Positions 1-8,945 of a stretch of DNA of 44,444 nucleotides are shown here, piece after piece. The stretch comes from Bacillota bacterium (GTDB lineage: Bacteria > Bacillota > Negativicutes > CTSoil-072), in the NCBI GenBank assembly GCA_017889545.1, contig JAGFZV010000022.1, positions 1 through 44,444 on the forward strand, written 5' to 3'. A model generated the notes under the pieces. The model was not told the DNA's origin. It worked only from the letters and a program-made list of their open reading frames with translations, and ran no database searches. The number at the start of each line of letters is the position of its first letter. Position 1 is the stretch's first letter. The position numbers were made by a program, and so were the translations under genes.

Positions 1-19
1 TCAGGGTCGCCATTTATTT

Positions 20-95
<76 letters not shown>

Positions 96-150
96 TGTTT
101 AATGATAACAAATTTTATTGTCGGAAATTTGTTCATATAGTTGTCAATAG

Positions 151-191
151 AGGCCTCTTGATTTCGCAAGCGAAACCAAGAGGCCTTTTTT
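151..191 (+). terminator. Intrinsic terminator after tRNA-Phe
   Basis: Ten-base arms AGGCCTCTTG and CAAGAGGCCT enclose a smaller nested hairpin (TTTCG/CGAAA). A run of seven T follows. Confidence 0.9.
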
Positions 192-224
192 TAACGTTAG
201 ATTAAAAAAAAGCAGTTCACCCTA

Positions 225-253
225 TTGCAAATCATGATTAGTGTCATTACAAT
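225..253 (+). promoter_or_regulatory. Sigma-A type promoter of the dnaJ-like/clpB operon
   Basis: TTGCAA (225-230), a 17-bp spacer and TACAAT (248-253), about 60 bp before the GTG start of the dnaJ-like gene. Confidence 0.6.
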
Positions 254-268
254 GAAAGTATAAAGAAA

Positions 269-283
269 AGTCAAAAGGTCAAA
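269..283 (+). promoter_or_regulatory. CtsR-like tandem heptads (tentative operator)
   Basis: AGTCAAA-A-GGTCAAA lies just past the predicted transcription start of a chaperone operon. CtsR sites are tandem RGTCAAA heptads, but the usual spacer is 3 bp and here it is 1 bp. Binding is therefore uncertain. Confidence 0.35.
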
Positions 284-311
284 CGCTGCGGAAACGAGGT
301 GAAATACTGCT

Positions 312-1295
312 GTGAAATACATTGATTATTATGAGACGTTAGGTGTTGAAAAAACGGCCACAGAAAAAGAGATCAAGCAAGCATACCGAAAATTGGCGCG
401 GAAGTATCATCCCGATGTGTATCAGGGTGATGCGAAAAAAGCGGCAGAGGAAAAGTTCAAATTGGTCAGTGAAGCGTATGAAGTACTCGGCGATCCGGAA
501 AAACGCAAAAAATATGACCAACTGGGCATGAACTGGCAATCCGGACAGGATTTCGAGCCGCAACATGGCCGGCAAAGCTATAGTTTTCATACCGCTGGCG
601 GTAGTGATCCTCGATTTAGTGATTTTTTCTCATCCATATTTGGCGAAGATTTATTTGGCGCAGGCGTACCAAGGGGTCGACAAGCGCATAGAATGGCAGG
701 CGAAAATGTCGACGCGGAAATCAGCCTGTCGATCACGGAACTGGTCCAAGGCGGGCAAAAGGAATTGCGGTTAAGTATGCCCCAGGTTTGTCCTGCCTGC
801 GGCGGAGAACGGTACACTCAACGCGGGGTCTGCCGTACGTGCGGCGGCATGGGGACCACGGAAGAAATTAAAACAATTGCCGTGAATATTCCGCCGCATT
901 TATATGAAGGGGCTGTTGTGCGCCTGAAAGGTTTGGGCGGCAAGGGGTACGGCGGCGGACCTTCCGGCGATTTGCTGCTTCATATTAAAGCCGCCAAAGA
1001 CAAGGCTTGGCAGGTTGTTGACCAGATTAATTTGGAGACGGAAGTAACGATTTATCCCGAGCAAGCTGTTTTGGGTGACAGCGTATCGGTTTCAGTACCC
1101 ACGGGAACGGTGAAAGTTACTGTGCAGCCGGGCATTCATTCCGGGCAAATCTTACGGCTGCGCGGGAAAGGCCTAAAAGGGCCGCAGGGCGTTCAGGGCG
1201 ATGTGTTGTTGAAAATCCGCATTGATGTTCCCAAGAGCCTTGCCGCGGAGGAACTGGACTTATACCGGCGATTGGCTGAACTGCGGAAACATTAA
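312..1295 (+). CDS. DnaJ/CbpA-type co-chaperone with a single zinc centre
   Basis: A 327-residue Hsp40 that would stimulate DnaK ATPase and deliver unfolded clients in the cytosol. The J domain spans about residues 4-72, with the HPD motif at 33-35. A Gly/Phe-rich linker follows to about 125, then the two beta-barrel substrate-binding domains. Classical DnaJ has four CxxCxG repeats. Here only two are present (CPACGG at about 160 and CRTCGG at about 174), so one zinc site at most. The protein is therefore intermediate between DnaJ and zinc-free CbpA. It starts at GTG behind GAGGTG. It is followed after 65 bp by clpB and probably co-transcribed. It is unlikely to be the housekeeping DnaJ, which normally sits with grpE and dnaK. 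Confidence 0.88.
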   Translation: MKYIDYYETLGVEKTATEKEIKQAYRKLARKYHPDVYQGDAKKAAEEKFKLVSEAYEVLGDPEKRKKYDQLGMNWQSGQDFEPQHGRQSYSFHTAGGSDPRFSDFFSSIFGEDLFGAGVPRGRQAHRMAGENVDAEISLSITELVQGGQKELRLSMPQVCPACGGERYTQRGVCRTCGGMGTTEEIKTIAVNIPPHLYEGAVVRLKGLGGKGYGGGPSGDLLLHIKAAKDKAWQVVDQINLETEVTIYPEQAVLGDSVSVSVPTGTVKVTVQPGIHSGQILRLRGKGLKGPQGVQGDVLLKIRIDVPKSLAAEELDLYRRLAELRKH

Positions 1296-1360
1296 TGCAG
1301 TGCTGGACAATCAATTCTGAAGAATAATGTATAATATGTCGGCAATGAGGAGGCAGAAAA

Positions 1361-3958
1361 ATGAAAGAAGAGAAATATACGCAGAAGGCGCTGCAAGCTT
1401 TACAGGAAGCGCAGCAACTGGCAGCGCTTCATTATCACCAGGAAATCAGCACCCGTCATTTATTATTGGCGTTGCTCAAAGATACGGAAGGCTTAAATGC
1501 TTATATTTTTGCCCGTTCCAATGTGGATGTTAAATTGCTCACCATGAAAGTCGAACAGCTTTTGAAACAGACGCCGTCTGTTAGAGGTCAAGATGGCGGG
1601 TTGCGCATGGGAACGGCAATGATCCGCGTATTGGCGTTAGCGGAAAAAACAGCGGAAACGATGAAGGACGAATACATCAGTGTGGAGCATTTGCTGTTGG
1701 CTGTAGTGGAAGACGGTGACAGTGATGTTGTGAAACTATGCCGGGAGTTTGGATTGAACCGCTCTGGAATTCAACAACTAGTCGCGGAATTTCGGCAGGG
1801 GCGCACCATTACCAGCGATAATCCGGAAGAGAGCTTTAAAGCACTGGAGAAATACGGTCGCGACCTGACCAAATTGGCTGCAGACGGAAAACTGGATCCG
1901 GTGATTGGGCGTGATGACGAGATCCGGCGCGTGATTGAAATTTTATCAAGACGGACAAAAAATAATCCGGTCCTAATTGGCGAGCCGGGTGTTGGCAAGA
2001 CGGCGATTGTTGAGGGGCTGGCAAGGCGAATTGTTGCCGGCGATATTCCGGAAAGCCTGAAAAATAAGACTGTTTATTCCCTAGATATGGGGGCGCTGGT
2101 GGCCGGAGCGAAATACCGGGGCGAATTTGAAGAACGGCTGAAGAGCGTACTGAATGAAATTGCTAAGGCCAGCGGACGGATTATCCTCTTTATTGATGAA
2201 CTGCATACGGTCGTTGGCGCGGGCGCTGCCGAAGGCGCAATGGATGCCGGCAATATTTTGAAGCCGATGCTGGCGCGCGGCGAGCTGCGCTGTATTGGCG
2301 CCACAACCCTCAATGAATACCGCAAGCATATTGAAAAGGATGCGGCCTTGGAACGGCGGTTTCAGCCGGTCATGGTGGATCAGCCCACCGTAGAGGATAC
2401 CATATCCATTCTGAGGGGTTTGCGAGAGCGGTATGAGGTGCATCATGGCGTTAAAATCAAAGATTCTGCTTTGGTCGCTGCGGCGGTGTTATCAGACAGG
2501 TATATTGCCGACCGGTTTTTGCCGGATAAGGCGATCGATTTGATGGATGAAGCGGCGGCAAAATTGCGGACGGAGATCGACTCCATGCCAAGCGAGATGG
2601 ATGAAACTTTGCGGCGAATTATGCAGCTTGAAATTGAAGAGCAGGCGCTGAAAAAAGAAAATGACCCGCAGTCGGAAGAACGGCTTGCGCATCTTCGTGA
2701 GGAATTGCGCGAGCTCAAGGAAGAGGCGGATACGCTCAAAGCGCAATGGCAGCTCGAAAAACAGGCTATCGTTCGCTTGCGTGATCTGAAAAAAGCGATC
2801 GAAAGCGTACGCACGGAAATGGAAACGGCAGAACGCGCATACGACCTGAACCGGTTAGCGGAACTGAAATACGGTCGTAAGCCGGAACTGGAGCGCCAGC
2901 TTGTCGCCGAGGAAGAAAAGTTAGCGCAGCAGCGCACCCACAAGATGATGCTGAAAGAAGAGGTTGACGAAGATGACATCGCCAAGGTCGTCAGCCGCTG
3001 GACGGGAATTCCGGTTCGCAGGATGCTGGCCGGCGAACGGGAAAAACTGGCTAATTTAGAGACAATCCTGCATCAACGGGTGGTTGGTCAGGAAGAAGCG
3101 GTCACGGCAGTGAGCGAGGCCATTATCCGCGCCCGGGCTGGGATCAAAGATCCAAACCGTCCGATCGGGTCCTTTATTTTCCTTGGACCGACCGGGGTCG
3201 GCAAGACGGAGCTGGCCAAAACATTGGCCGAGGCGCTCTTTGACGATGAACGAAGTATGGTCCGGTTGGATATGAGCGAATATATGGAAAAACATACGGT
3301 ATCCCGTTTGGTTGGCGCGCCTCCGGGCTATATCGGCTATGATGAAGGCGGACAACTGACGGAGGCGGTTCGCCGCCGTCCATACAGTGTCCTGTTGCTG
3401 GACGAAATTGAGAAAGCACATCCGGATGTCTTTAATATTTTATTGCAGATATTGGATGATGGCCGCTTGACGGACAGCAAAGGGCGAACAGTTGATTTTA
3501 AAAATACGATTATTATTATGACTTCCAACTTGGGATCGGCTGAAATTTTAAAGAACGATTTTGCAACAGCCAAAGAACGGGTTCTTGCTTTGATGCGCAA
3601 TTATTTTCGGCCGGAATTTCTCAACCGGATTGACGATATCATCGTGTTCAACGCCCTTACGGCCGCACAAGTCAAGAATATTGGCGCGATCTTGCTGCAA
3701 AATTTAAGCCAGCGGCTGCAAAAACAGTTGAACATCACGCTGAGTTGGGATGACAAGGCACTGGAATTATTGGCAGTACAAGGCTACGACCCGGATTTTG
3801 GCGCTCGCCCGCTGCGGCGTTTAATCACCCGGTTGATCGAAACCGGATTGAGTCAGAAGATTGTTCGGGGCGAAGTGCCGGAGGGAAGTGCCGTTCTTCT
3901 CAGCGCTGCGGAAGGAACCATTAGTATCCAGGTAAAAACGAATGAAAAAATAGGGTAG
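1361..3958 (+). CDS. clpB: ATP-dependent disaggregase ClpB
   Basis: An 865-residue Hsp100 with the full ClpB layout. There is a Clp N-domain (about 1-145) and a first AAA+ module with Walker A GEPGVGKT at about 207. A long charged coiled-coil middle domain follows (about 400-530), and it separates ClpB from ClpA. The second AAA+ module has GPTGVGKT at about 608, and a C-terminal domain ends the protein. It threads aggregated proteins through its hexameric pore and works with DnaK/DnaJ. Its position behind the dnaJ-like gene fits that partnership. The ATG lies 8 bp after AGGAGG. A strong terminator follows. Confidence 0.96.
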   Translation: MKEEKYTQKALQALQEAQQLAALHYHQEISTRHLLLALLKDTEGLNAYIFARSNVDVKLLTMKVEQLLKQTPSVRGQDGGLRMGTAMIRVLALAEKTAETMKDEYISVEHLLLAVVEDGDSDVVKLCREFGLNRSGIQQLVAEFRQGRTITSDNPEESFKALEKYGRDLTKLAADGKLDPVIGRDDEIRRVIEILSRRTKNNPVLIGEPGVGKTAIVEGLARRIVAGDIPESLKNKTVYSLDMGALVAGAKYRGEFEERLKSVLNEIAKASGRIILFIDELHTVVGAGAAEGAMDAGNILKPMLARGELRCIGATTLNEYRKHIEKDAALERRFQPVMVDQPTVEDTISILRGLRERYEVHHGVKIKDSALVAAAVLSDRYIADRFLPDKAIDLMDEAAAKLRTEIDSMPSEMDETLRRIMQLEIEEQALKKENDPQSEERLAHLREELRELKEEADTLKAQWQLEKQAIVRLRDLKKAIESVRTEMETAERAYDLNRLAELKYGRKPELERQLVAEEEKLAQQRTHKMMLKEEVDEDDIAKVVSRWTGIPVRRMLAGEREKLANLETILHQRVVGQEEAVTAVSEAIIRARAGIKDPNRPIGSFIFLGPTGVGKTELAKTLAEALFDDERSMVRLDMSEYMEKHTVSRLVGAPPGYIGYDEGGQLTEAVRRRPYSVLLLDEIEKAHPDVFNILLQILDDGRLTDSKGRTVDFKNTIIIMTSNLGSAEILKNDFATAKERVLALMRNYFRPEFLNRIDDIIVFNALTAAQVKNIGAILLQNLSQRLQKQLNITLSWDDKALELLAVQGYDPDFGARPLRRLITRLIETGLSQKIVRGEVPEGSAVLLSAAEGTISIQVKTNEKIG

Positions 3959-3966
3959 GCACATCA

Positions 3967-4008
3967 AAAACCAGCTGTTGAGGGATTTTTCTCAGCAGCT
4001 GGTTTTGC
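3967..4008 (+). terminator. Intrinsic terminator after clpB
   Basis: Sixteen-base arms beginning AAAACCAGCTG pair with one G-U wobble around a short T-rich loop and end in TTTTGCTT. Confidence 0.88.
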
Positions 4009-4061
4009 TTTGCCGGGGAAGAAATTAGGTAGCGTGTGCACATTTTGTATTTGTCCCATAG

Positions 4062-4090
4062 TTGCTTTTTTGAATTATTCCCGGTATACT
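4062..4090 (+). promoter_or_regulatory. Sigma-A type promoter of the FadR-type regulator
   Basis: TTGCTT (4062-4067), 17-bp spacer, TATACT (4085-4090), about 100 bp before the GTG start. Confidence 0.6.
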
Positions 4091-4190
4091 GACAGCGTGG
4101 TGTCTTATATTCAGATCATTTGGAAAGATGAGAAAGAAGGTGGGCATCTGTAACAATGATTAAGGCAGCGGAGGGTTGGTGGGATAACTT

Positions 4191-4937
4191 GTGTATAGGT
4201 TAAATTTCAAACCGGTGAAAGAAAGCAAACGGCCCCTGTATGAAGATATTTCTTTGCAAATTAAAGCCTTGATTTTAAAGGGCGGCTTGCATCCCGGAGA
4301 GCAGCTTCCGCCGGAACGGGAGCTAGCAGGCGTTTTTGGCGTAAGCAGAACTTGCATCCGCGAATCAATTAAATCATTGGCAGCGCTCGGCTTTGTCAGC
4401 GTGGAACATGGGCGGGGCGTTTTTGTTGCCAAAGACGTAAACAAAGACGAAGATCTCTCGCAAATCATGAGTAAACTTTTTACTTCCGATAGAGGTGGAT
4501 TGAAGGATTTATTTGAAATCCGCAAATTAATTGAGCCCCAGGCGACTGCTTGGGCAGCTGCTCGCTGCAGTGATGACGAGGGCGCTGTGATCGTAAAAAC
4601 AGTTGCTGATTTCATGAAACAGCAAGAAATAGAAGGAAATACCAACTTTATTAAAGCATGGGAATATGATACCAAGTTTCATCTGATGATTGCAGAGGCA
4701 ACCAAAAACGAGGTTTTGGTGCGGATGATGCACAGCATCCTTGATTTTCTTGCGGAGGGACGCAAAAATACGCTGCGGTTGCGGGAACGTCCGATTAAGT
4801 CGCTTGACGAACATCTGCGGATTGCACAGGCGATTCAAAATCACAATGCGCAGGAAGCGGAACGGGTAATGCGCGCTCATCTTGACAGCGTGGAAGCGGA
4901 TATGTTTGAGGCAGAAGAAAAAAATAAGTTTTTTTAA
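4191..4937 (+). CDS. GntR/FadR-family transcriptional regulator
   Basis: A 248-residue repressor or activator. The N-terminal winged helix (about 12-80) carries the family motif PPERELAGVFGVSRTCIRESI. An all-helical FCD ligand domain follows (about 95-235), of the kind that binds small carboxylates. The GTG start is used because GGTGGGA lies 8 bp upstream and no in-frame ATG fits before the winged helix. It lies 200 bp before the split lyase genes on the same strand. The intervening region has a FadR-type operator, so it is the likely local regulator of suyAB. Its effector is unknown; sulfolactate would be the guess from context. Confidence 0.88.
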   Translation: MYRLNFKPVKESKRPLYEDISLQIKALILKGGLHPGEQLPPERELAGVFGVSRTCIRESIKSLAALGFVSVEHGRGVFVAKDVNKDEDLSQIMSKLFTSDRGGLKDLFEIRKLIEPQATAWAAARCSDDEGAVIVKTVADFMKQQEIEGNTNFIKAWEYDTKFHLMIAEATKNEVLVRMMHSILDFLAEGRKNTLRLRERPIKSLDEHLRIAQAIQNHNAQEAERVMRAHLDSVEADMFEAEEKNKFF

Positions 4938-4994
4938 AAAAATATAAAAAAGCAGCAGGAATTTAAAAAAAGATGTCTAATTAGTAAAGTAAAG

Positions 4995-5005
4995 TGGTAG
5001 TACCT
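4995..5005. promoter_or_regulatory. FadR-type operator upstream of suyA
   Basis: TGGTAGTACCT matches the FadR-subfamily pattern TGGT-N3-ACCA except for the last base. It is centred about 137 bp before suyA and follows the regulator gene, the expected place for local control. Confidence 0.5.
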
Positions 5006-5136
5006 CATACCTCATATAACATATCAATCCAGATTGTCATTTGGCATTTGAAGTTATTTACGGACATGATTATGAACCACTGCAGCTGGACTATCAATAG
5101 GGACAGCAAATTATTGACTAAAGGAGGATCACACTA

Positions 5137-5427
5137 ATGGCTAAGCACAAATTCCTTATGCATGACAAAGAGGACAGCGTCGGTGTAGCGGTTGCCGATA
5201 TCGTGAAAGGTGAAAAGGTCTACGGAGCTTTCCTTCATGGTGATGAACTGGTGGAAGTGGTAGCAAACGACAATATTCCGCTGGGACACAAAATTGCTTT
5301 GAAAAATGTTAAAAACGGCGAGTATGTCATGAAGTACGATGAAAAAATCGGGCTGGCAAAACAAGACATTAAAGTGGGCGACTGGGTACACACTCATAAC
5401 CTGAAAGGCTATCGCTGGGGTAAATAA
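5137..5427 (+). CDS. suyA: Putative (2R)-sulfolactate sulfo-lyase, small subunit
   Basis: A 96-residue stand-alone SAF domain, equal to the N-terminal part of altronate/galactarate dehydratases (UxaA family). It starts MAKHKFLMHDKEDSVGVAVAD. It carries the conserved IPLGHKIAL block and ends VHTHNLKGYRW, like the SuyA subunit of the bipartite sulfolactate lyase as I recall it. SuyAB converts sulfolactate to pyruvate and sulfite in the cytosol. The ATG follows AAGGAGGATCACACTA. The large subunit starts 37 bp downstream. The same small-plus-large split also occurs in some sugar-acid dehydratases, so the substrate rests mainly on the large subunit and on context. Confidence 0.75.
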   Translation: MAKHKFLMHDKEDSVGVAVADIVKGEKVYGAFLHGDELVEVVANDNIPLGHKIALKNVKNGEYVMKYDEKIGLAKQDIKVGDWVHTHNLKGYRWGK

Positions 5428-5464
5428 GAAAAAATATTGAAATCAAGTGAGGTGGGTTATTAAG

Positions 5465-6628
5465 ATGAATACCAAAATATTGGGATATAAACGTGAAAAC
5501 GGTAAAATTGGAATCCGTAATTACGTAGCTATTCTTCCTGTCGATGATTTATCCAATAATGCCTGCGAAGCAGTGGCTCATAACATTCAAGGAACAATCG
5601 CGCTTTCTCACCCGTACGGCCGTCTGCAATATGGTTCTGACTTGGACCTTCATTTCCGGACATTGATCGGTAACGGCGCCAACCCGAACGTGGCTGCTGT
5701 TGTTGTCATTTGCATCGAACAAAATTGGGCGAATAAAGTTGCTGAAGGCATTGCCAAAACTGGCAAACCGGTTGCAGCGTTTGGTATTGAAGGCAATGGT
5801 CTTCTGAAAACGATCGAAATGGCATCCCGCAAAGCGAAAGAATTCGTTCAATATGCGACTGCTATCGAAAAAGTAGAAGCAGATTTGTCAGATCTTACGA
5901 TCAGCTACAAATGCGGTGAGTCCGATACGACTTCCGGCTTAGCTGGCAATCCGACCATGGGTCGCGTTGCTGAGCGTATTATCGCCAAGGGCGGCACCAT
6001 CATTTTTGGTGAAACTTCCGAAACTACTGGCGCAGAACATATTTTAGCAAAACATTTCGCTACTCCGGAACTTGCTGAAAAATATCTGCAAATTCATAAA
6101 AACTATCTGCAAAAAATCGAAGACAGCGGCGAAGATTTGATGGGTTCGCAACCGACTGAGGGTAATATTACCGGTGGTTTGACGACAATTGAAGAAAAAG
6201 CATTTGGTAATATTCAAAAAGCTGGCCGCAAAGAATTCAACCCTGTTCAGAGCGTTCTTGATTTGGCAGAAGCTCCGGCTGGTCCTGGATTGCACTTCAT
6301 GGACAGCTCTTCCGCAGCTGCAGAATTCATTACGTTGATGGGCGCAGCTGGTGCAGTATTGCACTTATTCAACACTGGACAAGGCAACATTGTCGGCAAC
6401 CCGATTATTCCGGTTGTTAAAACGACTGCTAATCCGAACACGGTTATTCATATGGCTGAGCACATTGACGTAGATGTTGCCGGTCTTCTGACTCGTGAGC
6501 TGGATCTCGATACAGCCGCTGACAAAGTGATTGAATGCCTCGTAGCAACTGCCCGTGGTCGTTTCACTGCGGCGGAAGCTCTTGGACAGAAAGAATTCGT
6601 TCTTACTCGTCTGTATCCGAGCGCGTAA
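5465..6628 (+). CDS. suyB: Putative (2R)-sulfolactate sulfo-lyase, large subunit
   Basis: A 387-residue UxaA C-terminal-type protein. Features I associate with SuyB are ILPVDDLSNNACEAVAHN near the N-terminus, SHPYGRLQYGSDLDLHFRTL, GANPNVAAVVVI, CGESDTTSG at about 152, GETSETTGAEH and FMDSSSAAAE. The length also fits SuyB (about 388). With SuyA it would release sulfite from sulfolactate, leaving pyruvate. The start is the ATG at 5465 behind GAGGTG; an upstream in-frame GTG lies inside that ribosome site. It is followed by a strong terminator, so suyAB form a closed two-gene unit. The alternative is a split galactarate/altronate dehydratase, which I think less likely given the YeiH exporter and reductase neighbours. 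Confidence 0.76.
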   Translation: MNTKILGYKRENGKIGIRNYVAILPVDDLSNNACEAVAHNIQGTIALSHPYGRLQYGSDLDLHFRTLIGNGANPNVAAVVVICIEQNWANKVAEGIAKTGKPVAAFGIEGNGLLKTIEMASRKAKEFVQYATAIEKVEADLSDLTISYKCGESDTTSGLAGNPTMGRVAERIIAKGGTIIFGETSETTGAEHILAKHFATPELAEKYLQIHKNYLQKIEDSGEDLMGSQPTEGNITGGLTTIEEKAFGNIQKAGRKEFNPVQSVLDLAEAPAGPGLHFMDSSSAAAEFITLMGAAGAVLHLFNTGQGNIVGNPIIPVVKTTANPNTVIHMAEHIDVDVAGLLTRELDLDTAADKVIECLVATARGRFTAAEALGQKEFVLTRLYPSA

Positions 6629-6651
6629 GTTCTTTAGACAATTATTTATAG

Positions 6652-6691
6652 ACATGGGAGATACCAAACATTTGGTATCTCCCATGTTTTG
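6652..6691 (+). terminator. Intrinsic terminator after suyB
   Basis: Seventeen-base perfect arms starting ACATGGGAGATACC, two-base centre, then TTTTGGGTTT. Confidence 0.85.
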
Positions 6692-6733
6692 GGTTTAGTC
6701 CATCATAAAGTATAAATTTTGTCTGATGGACAT

Positions 6734-6794
6734 AAGTGCAACCAGCGGTTTCCGCCATCGCTTTTAAAGCTCGGCGCAAGCCGGGTTTTCTAAT
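6734..6794. repeat. Interspersed 61-bp repeat, copy 1
   Basis: It aligns without gaps to 15973-16033 (47 of 61 positions by eye). Both begin AAGTGCA and share AAGCTCGG, CAAGCCGGGTTTTC and a final AAT. The last third folds as CTCGG/CCGGG followed by TTTT. It lies between suyB and the sigma-54 activator. Function unknown. Confidence 0.7.
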
Positions 6795-6879
6795 TTTGTT
6801 TTGGCGCGGGGATGTACTATACGCAGCAACAGTAGACGCGATCATATTTAAGAGAGCGATATCGTTGCGGCAATCGCAC

Positions 6880-6918
6880 CAGACCGCCCCTTTGGTTATC
6901 CTCCAAAGGGGCGGTCTG
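6880..6918. repeat. Perfect 16-bp inverted repeat upstream of the activator gene
   Basis: Arms of 16 bases (CAGACCGCCCCTTTGG and its complement) surround a 7-base loop. No T-run follows. It ends 3 bp before an extended -10 element, so it may be an operator or may insulate the activator promoter. Confidence 0.6.
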
Positions 6919-6927
6919 TGATATAAT
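6919..6927 (+). promoter_or_regulatory. Extended -10 promoter element
   Basis: TGATATAAT (TG-N-TATAAT) about 80 bp before the activator start. No good -35 hexamer is visible at 16-18 bp; that position lies in the loop of the adjacent hairpin. Confidence 0.4.
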
Positions 6928-7005
6928 AATAACTGTAAAAACGCTGGAATTGTGCAGGCTGGAAAAACCGCTGCAATCCGGAAAGCCAATACGGGGGTGA
7001 AAAAC

Positions 7006-8406
7006 ATGTCTCATGCGTCACTTGACATTTATACGGTTTTGGAAGCCTTTCACGAGGGCGTTTATTTAACAGATAGCAACGGGACTACTTTGTTTATTAA
7101 TTCTGCGTATGAAAAAATTACCGGTATAAAACGTGAAGATGTAATCGGAAAAAATGTTATAGAATTAGAAAAAGAGGGGTATTTTTCACCAATCCTTAAC
7201 CCTAGCGTTATTCATACGGGGAAAAAAGCAACAGTGATGCAGACGAGTAAAACAGGGCAAAAAGTTGTTGTAACCGGATACCCCGTTCGTGATATTTCCA
7301 CGCGCTCGATGGTTGGCACAATTACCATAGTGCGTGATTTTAGCAATTTAGAGCAGCTCAAGCAAGAAGTCGAGGCGCAGCGCGATTTGCTGCAAAGATA
7401 CCGCGAGGCCGCCATGCCTAACGATCCTGGGCAGTCGAAAATGATTGCGGCCAGCGAAAAGATGCGTGACGTTTTAGAACTGACGTTGCGTCTTGCTTTG
7501 GTAGATACACCGGTATTAATTACAGGCGAAACCGGTTCCGGCAAAGAAATGATTGCCAAAATTTTGCACAGCCGGAGTCCGCGCAAAGATAAAACGATGC
7601 TTTCTATCAATTGCGCGGCGATTCCTGAGAACCTTTTGGAAACAGAACTTTTTGGTTATGCTCCGGGAGCATTTACCGGTGCGAATCCGAAAGGAAAAGC
7701 GGGTCTGTTTGAGTTAGCCGATCAAGGGACTTTGTTTTTTGATGAAATTGGTGAGTTGCCGCCGATGATGCAGCCGAAGCTGTTGCGGGTGCTGCAAAAC
7801 CAGGAAATCATGCGAATGGGCGGCAGCAAAGTGATCCAGGTCAATGTTCGTATTGTTGCCGCTACAAATAGAAATTTGGATGAGATGGTAAAGGAAGGCC
7901 GTTTTCGGCAGGATTTGCTGTATCGTTTGCGTGTTGCGTCGGTTGAGATTCCTCCGTTGCGTGAGCGGCCTGAAGATATAGAACAATTACTTCAATTATT
8001 CCTCGCGCGGTATAATGCCAAGTACAATCGCCACATGGAGATCACTTCTGCAGCGCTTGGCATATTAAAACGGTATCAATGGCCGGGAAATGTTCGTGAA
8101 TTGGAAAATGTGGTGGAAGTCCTTGCGGTAGCGTTGCAAAAAAATGTTATTGATGCAGAAGATTTGCCGGGTCTTCTTGCCAAGCGAGTATATGAAGATA
8201 TAGCCGATAATCAGCTGAAAGGGCTAATGTCGAAAGGGAAGCTGTCATTACAAAAAATGATGGACGATTTTGAACGGAAACTGCTTGTCCAGGCAATGGA
8301 ACAGAATGAGTATGATGTTTATAGGGTTGCCAGGGAAATGGATTGTGACCGGACAACGATACAGCGAAAAATTAAAAAATATAAATTACAATTTCCATCC
8401 CACTAA
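7006..8406 (+). CDS. PAS-domain sigma-54-dependent transcriptional activator
   Basis: A 466-residue enhancer-binding protein. The N-terminal PAS domain (about 8-115) would sense a small molecule or redox state. The AAA+ core has Walker A GETGSGKE at about 174, GAFTGA at 221-226 (the sigma-54 contact loop) and a Walker B region LFFDEIGELPP. The Fis-type helix-turn-helix is at the C-terminus (about 435-462, DVYRVAREMDCDRTTIQRKI). It makes RpoN-bound promoters open. Two good -24/-12 promoters lie downstream at 8719 and 11793, each with a long palindrome about 250 bp further upstream, so this protein is their likely activator. The start is the ATG behind GGGGGTGA rather than an in-frame GTG 54 bp earlier. 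Confidence 0.92.
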   Translation: MSHASLDIYTVLEAFHEGVYLTDSNGTTLFINSAYEKITGIKREDVIGKNVIELEKEGYFSPILNPSVIHTGKKATVMQTSKTGQKVVVTGYPVRDISTRSMVGTITIVRDFSNLEQLKQEVEAQRDLLQRYREAAMPNDPGQSKMIAASEKMRDVLELTLRLALVDTPVLITGETGSGKEMIAKILHSRSPRKDKTMLSINCAAIPENLLETELFGYAPGAFTGANPKGKAGLFELADQGTLFFDEIGELPPMMQPKLLRVLQNQEIMRMGGSKVIQVNVRIVAATNRNLDEMVKEGRFRQDLLYRLRVASVEIPPLRERPEDIEQLLQLFLARYNAKYNRHMEITSAALGILKRYQWPGNVRELENVVEVLAVALQKNVIDAEDLPGLLAKRVYEDIADNQLKGLMSKGKLSLQKMMDDFERKLLVQAMEQNEYDVYRVAREMDCDRTTIQRKIKKYKLQFPSH

Positions 8407-8452
8407 CAGCAATGCAGTTTACAATGAATAATATAATGAGTGACTGCCGAAA

Positions 8453-8492
8453 ACAAATGCGCGATTGCACACTGGTGCAATTGCGCATTTGT
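8453..8492. promoter_or_regulatory. Palindrome, candidate activator-binding site (UAS) 1
   Basis: Eighteen-base arms (one G-U type mismatch) around ACTG. The core is TTGCAC-N4-GTGCAA. It sits about 250 bp upstream of the -24/-12 promoter at 8719. A second palindrome with the same core sits the same distance before the TRAP-operon promoter. No proper T-run follows it, but it also lies 46 bp after the activator gene, so a weak terminator role is possible. Confidence 0.5.
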
Positions 8493-8718
8493 CGTTGAAA
8501 TACAAAGAAAAGTGAAGATAATTTAAAAATACGAACTTGAATATAACTAAAATTGTATATTTATGTGCAAACTGGCACGGAAAAATGGGTTTTTAACGGG
8601 CAGAGATCGTTCTGATAAATGAAGTCCGATTCAGTAAGTATTCGAAAAGTTCAAGTATTATCAATGGTTTGTCAATTCTGAAAAGACTTTTACACCAAAA
8701 TTTGGGTTTGTTCAATTC

Positions 8719-8735
8719 TGGCATGCATCATGCAT
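8719..8735 (+). promoter_or_regulatory. Sigma-54 (-24/-12) promoter of the first dehydrogenase unit
   Basis: TGGCATGCATCATGCAT fits TGGCAYR-N4-WTGCA. The GG (8720) and GC (8732) are exactly 12 bp apart, as the family requires. It lies about 210 bp before the start codon. Confidence 0.78.
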
Positions 8736-8945
8736 ATAAAATAAAATAAAGACAAAAACTACACGCCAGAATTGATCTTGAGAAAGAGAAAGGGATCGGA
8801 TTGGTAACAAAGGAGGGCCGGATTAAAAGATTTATTGGCACTTGCGTGCACTAGATATAGGGATAATAATGCAAAAGAGATTCCGGCGATATTTTGTTAA
8901 TCGATTAAGAGTTTCAAAAAATATATATACGAAGGAGTGTTTGAA

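Larger units (their letters stand above)
6629..7005. other. Intergenic region between suyB and the sigma-54 activator
   Basis: 377 bp without a credible gene. It holds the suyB terminator (6652-6691), one copy of an interspersed repeat (6734-6794), a 16-bp-arm hairpin (6880-6918) and an extended -10 promoter element directly after that hairpin. Short open frames here show no ribosome site and are not called. Confidence 0.7.
8407..8945. other. Long regulatory intergenic region before the first dehydrogenase gene
   Basis: 539 bp without a convincing gene. It holds a long palindrome (8453-8492), a sigma-54 promoter (8719-8735) and then about 200 bp of untranslated leader. The leader contains a strong ribosome-binding sequence (AAAGGAGGG ending at 8817) with no ATG at a usable distance. 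A TTG-initiated 21-codon frame near 8836 is the only candidate and is too weak to call. Confidence 0.65.

Noticed and set aside
2443-2985. A 180-codon open frame on the minus strand inside clpB
   Set aside because: It is serine-rich, low in complexity, lacks a ribosome site, and mirrors the codon pattern of clpB on the other strand.
5042-5057. TGGCATTTGAAGTTAT upstream of suyA as a -24/-12 promoter
   Set aside because: No GC at the -12 position. suyAB more likely use a sigma-A promoter under the FadR-type regulator.
5137-6628. Galactarate or altronate dehydratase as the identity of the split UxaA-type genes
   Set aside because: Possible, since GarR-like dehydrogenases and ALDHs also occur in hexarate pathways. 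The large-subunit motifs and the exporter context favour SuyAB. It is kept as the main alternative, not adopted.
8573-8589. TGGCACGG followed by AAAAATGGG, resembling a sigma-54 promoter
   Set aside because: The -24 box is good, but the bases 12 bp after GG are TG, not GC. Spacing and the -12 box are strict, so it is not called.
8836-8851. TGGCACTTGCGTGCAC, another sigma-54-like sequence in the first dehydrogenase leader
   Set aside because: The GG to GC distance is 11 bp, one short of the required 12.
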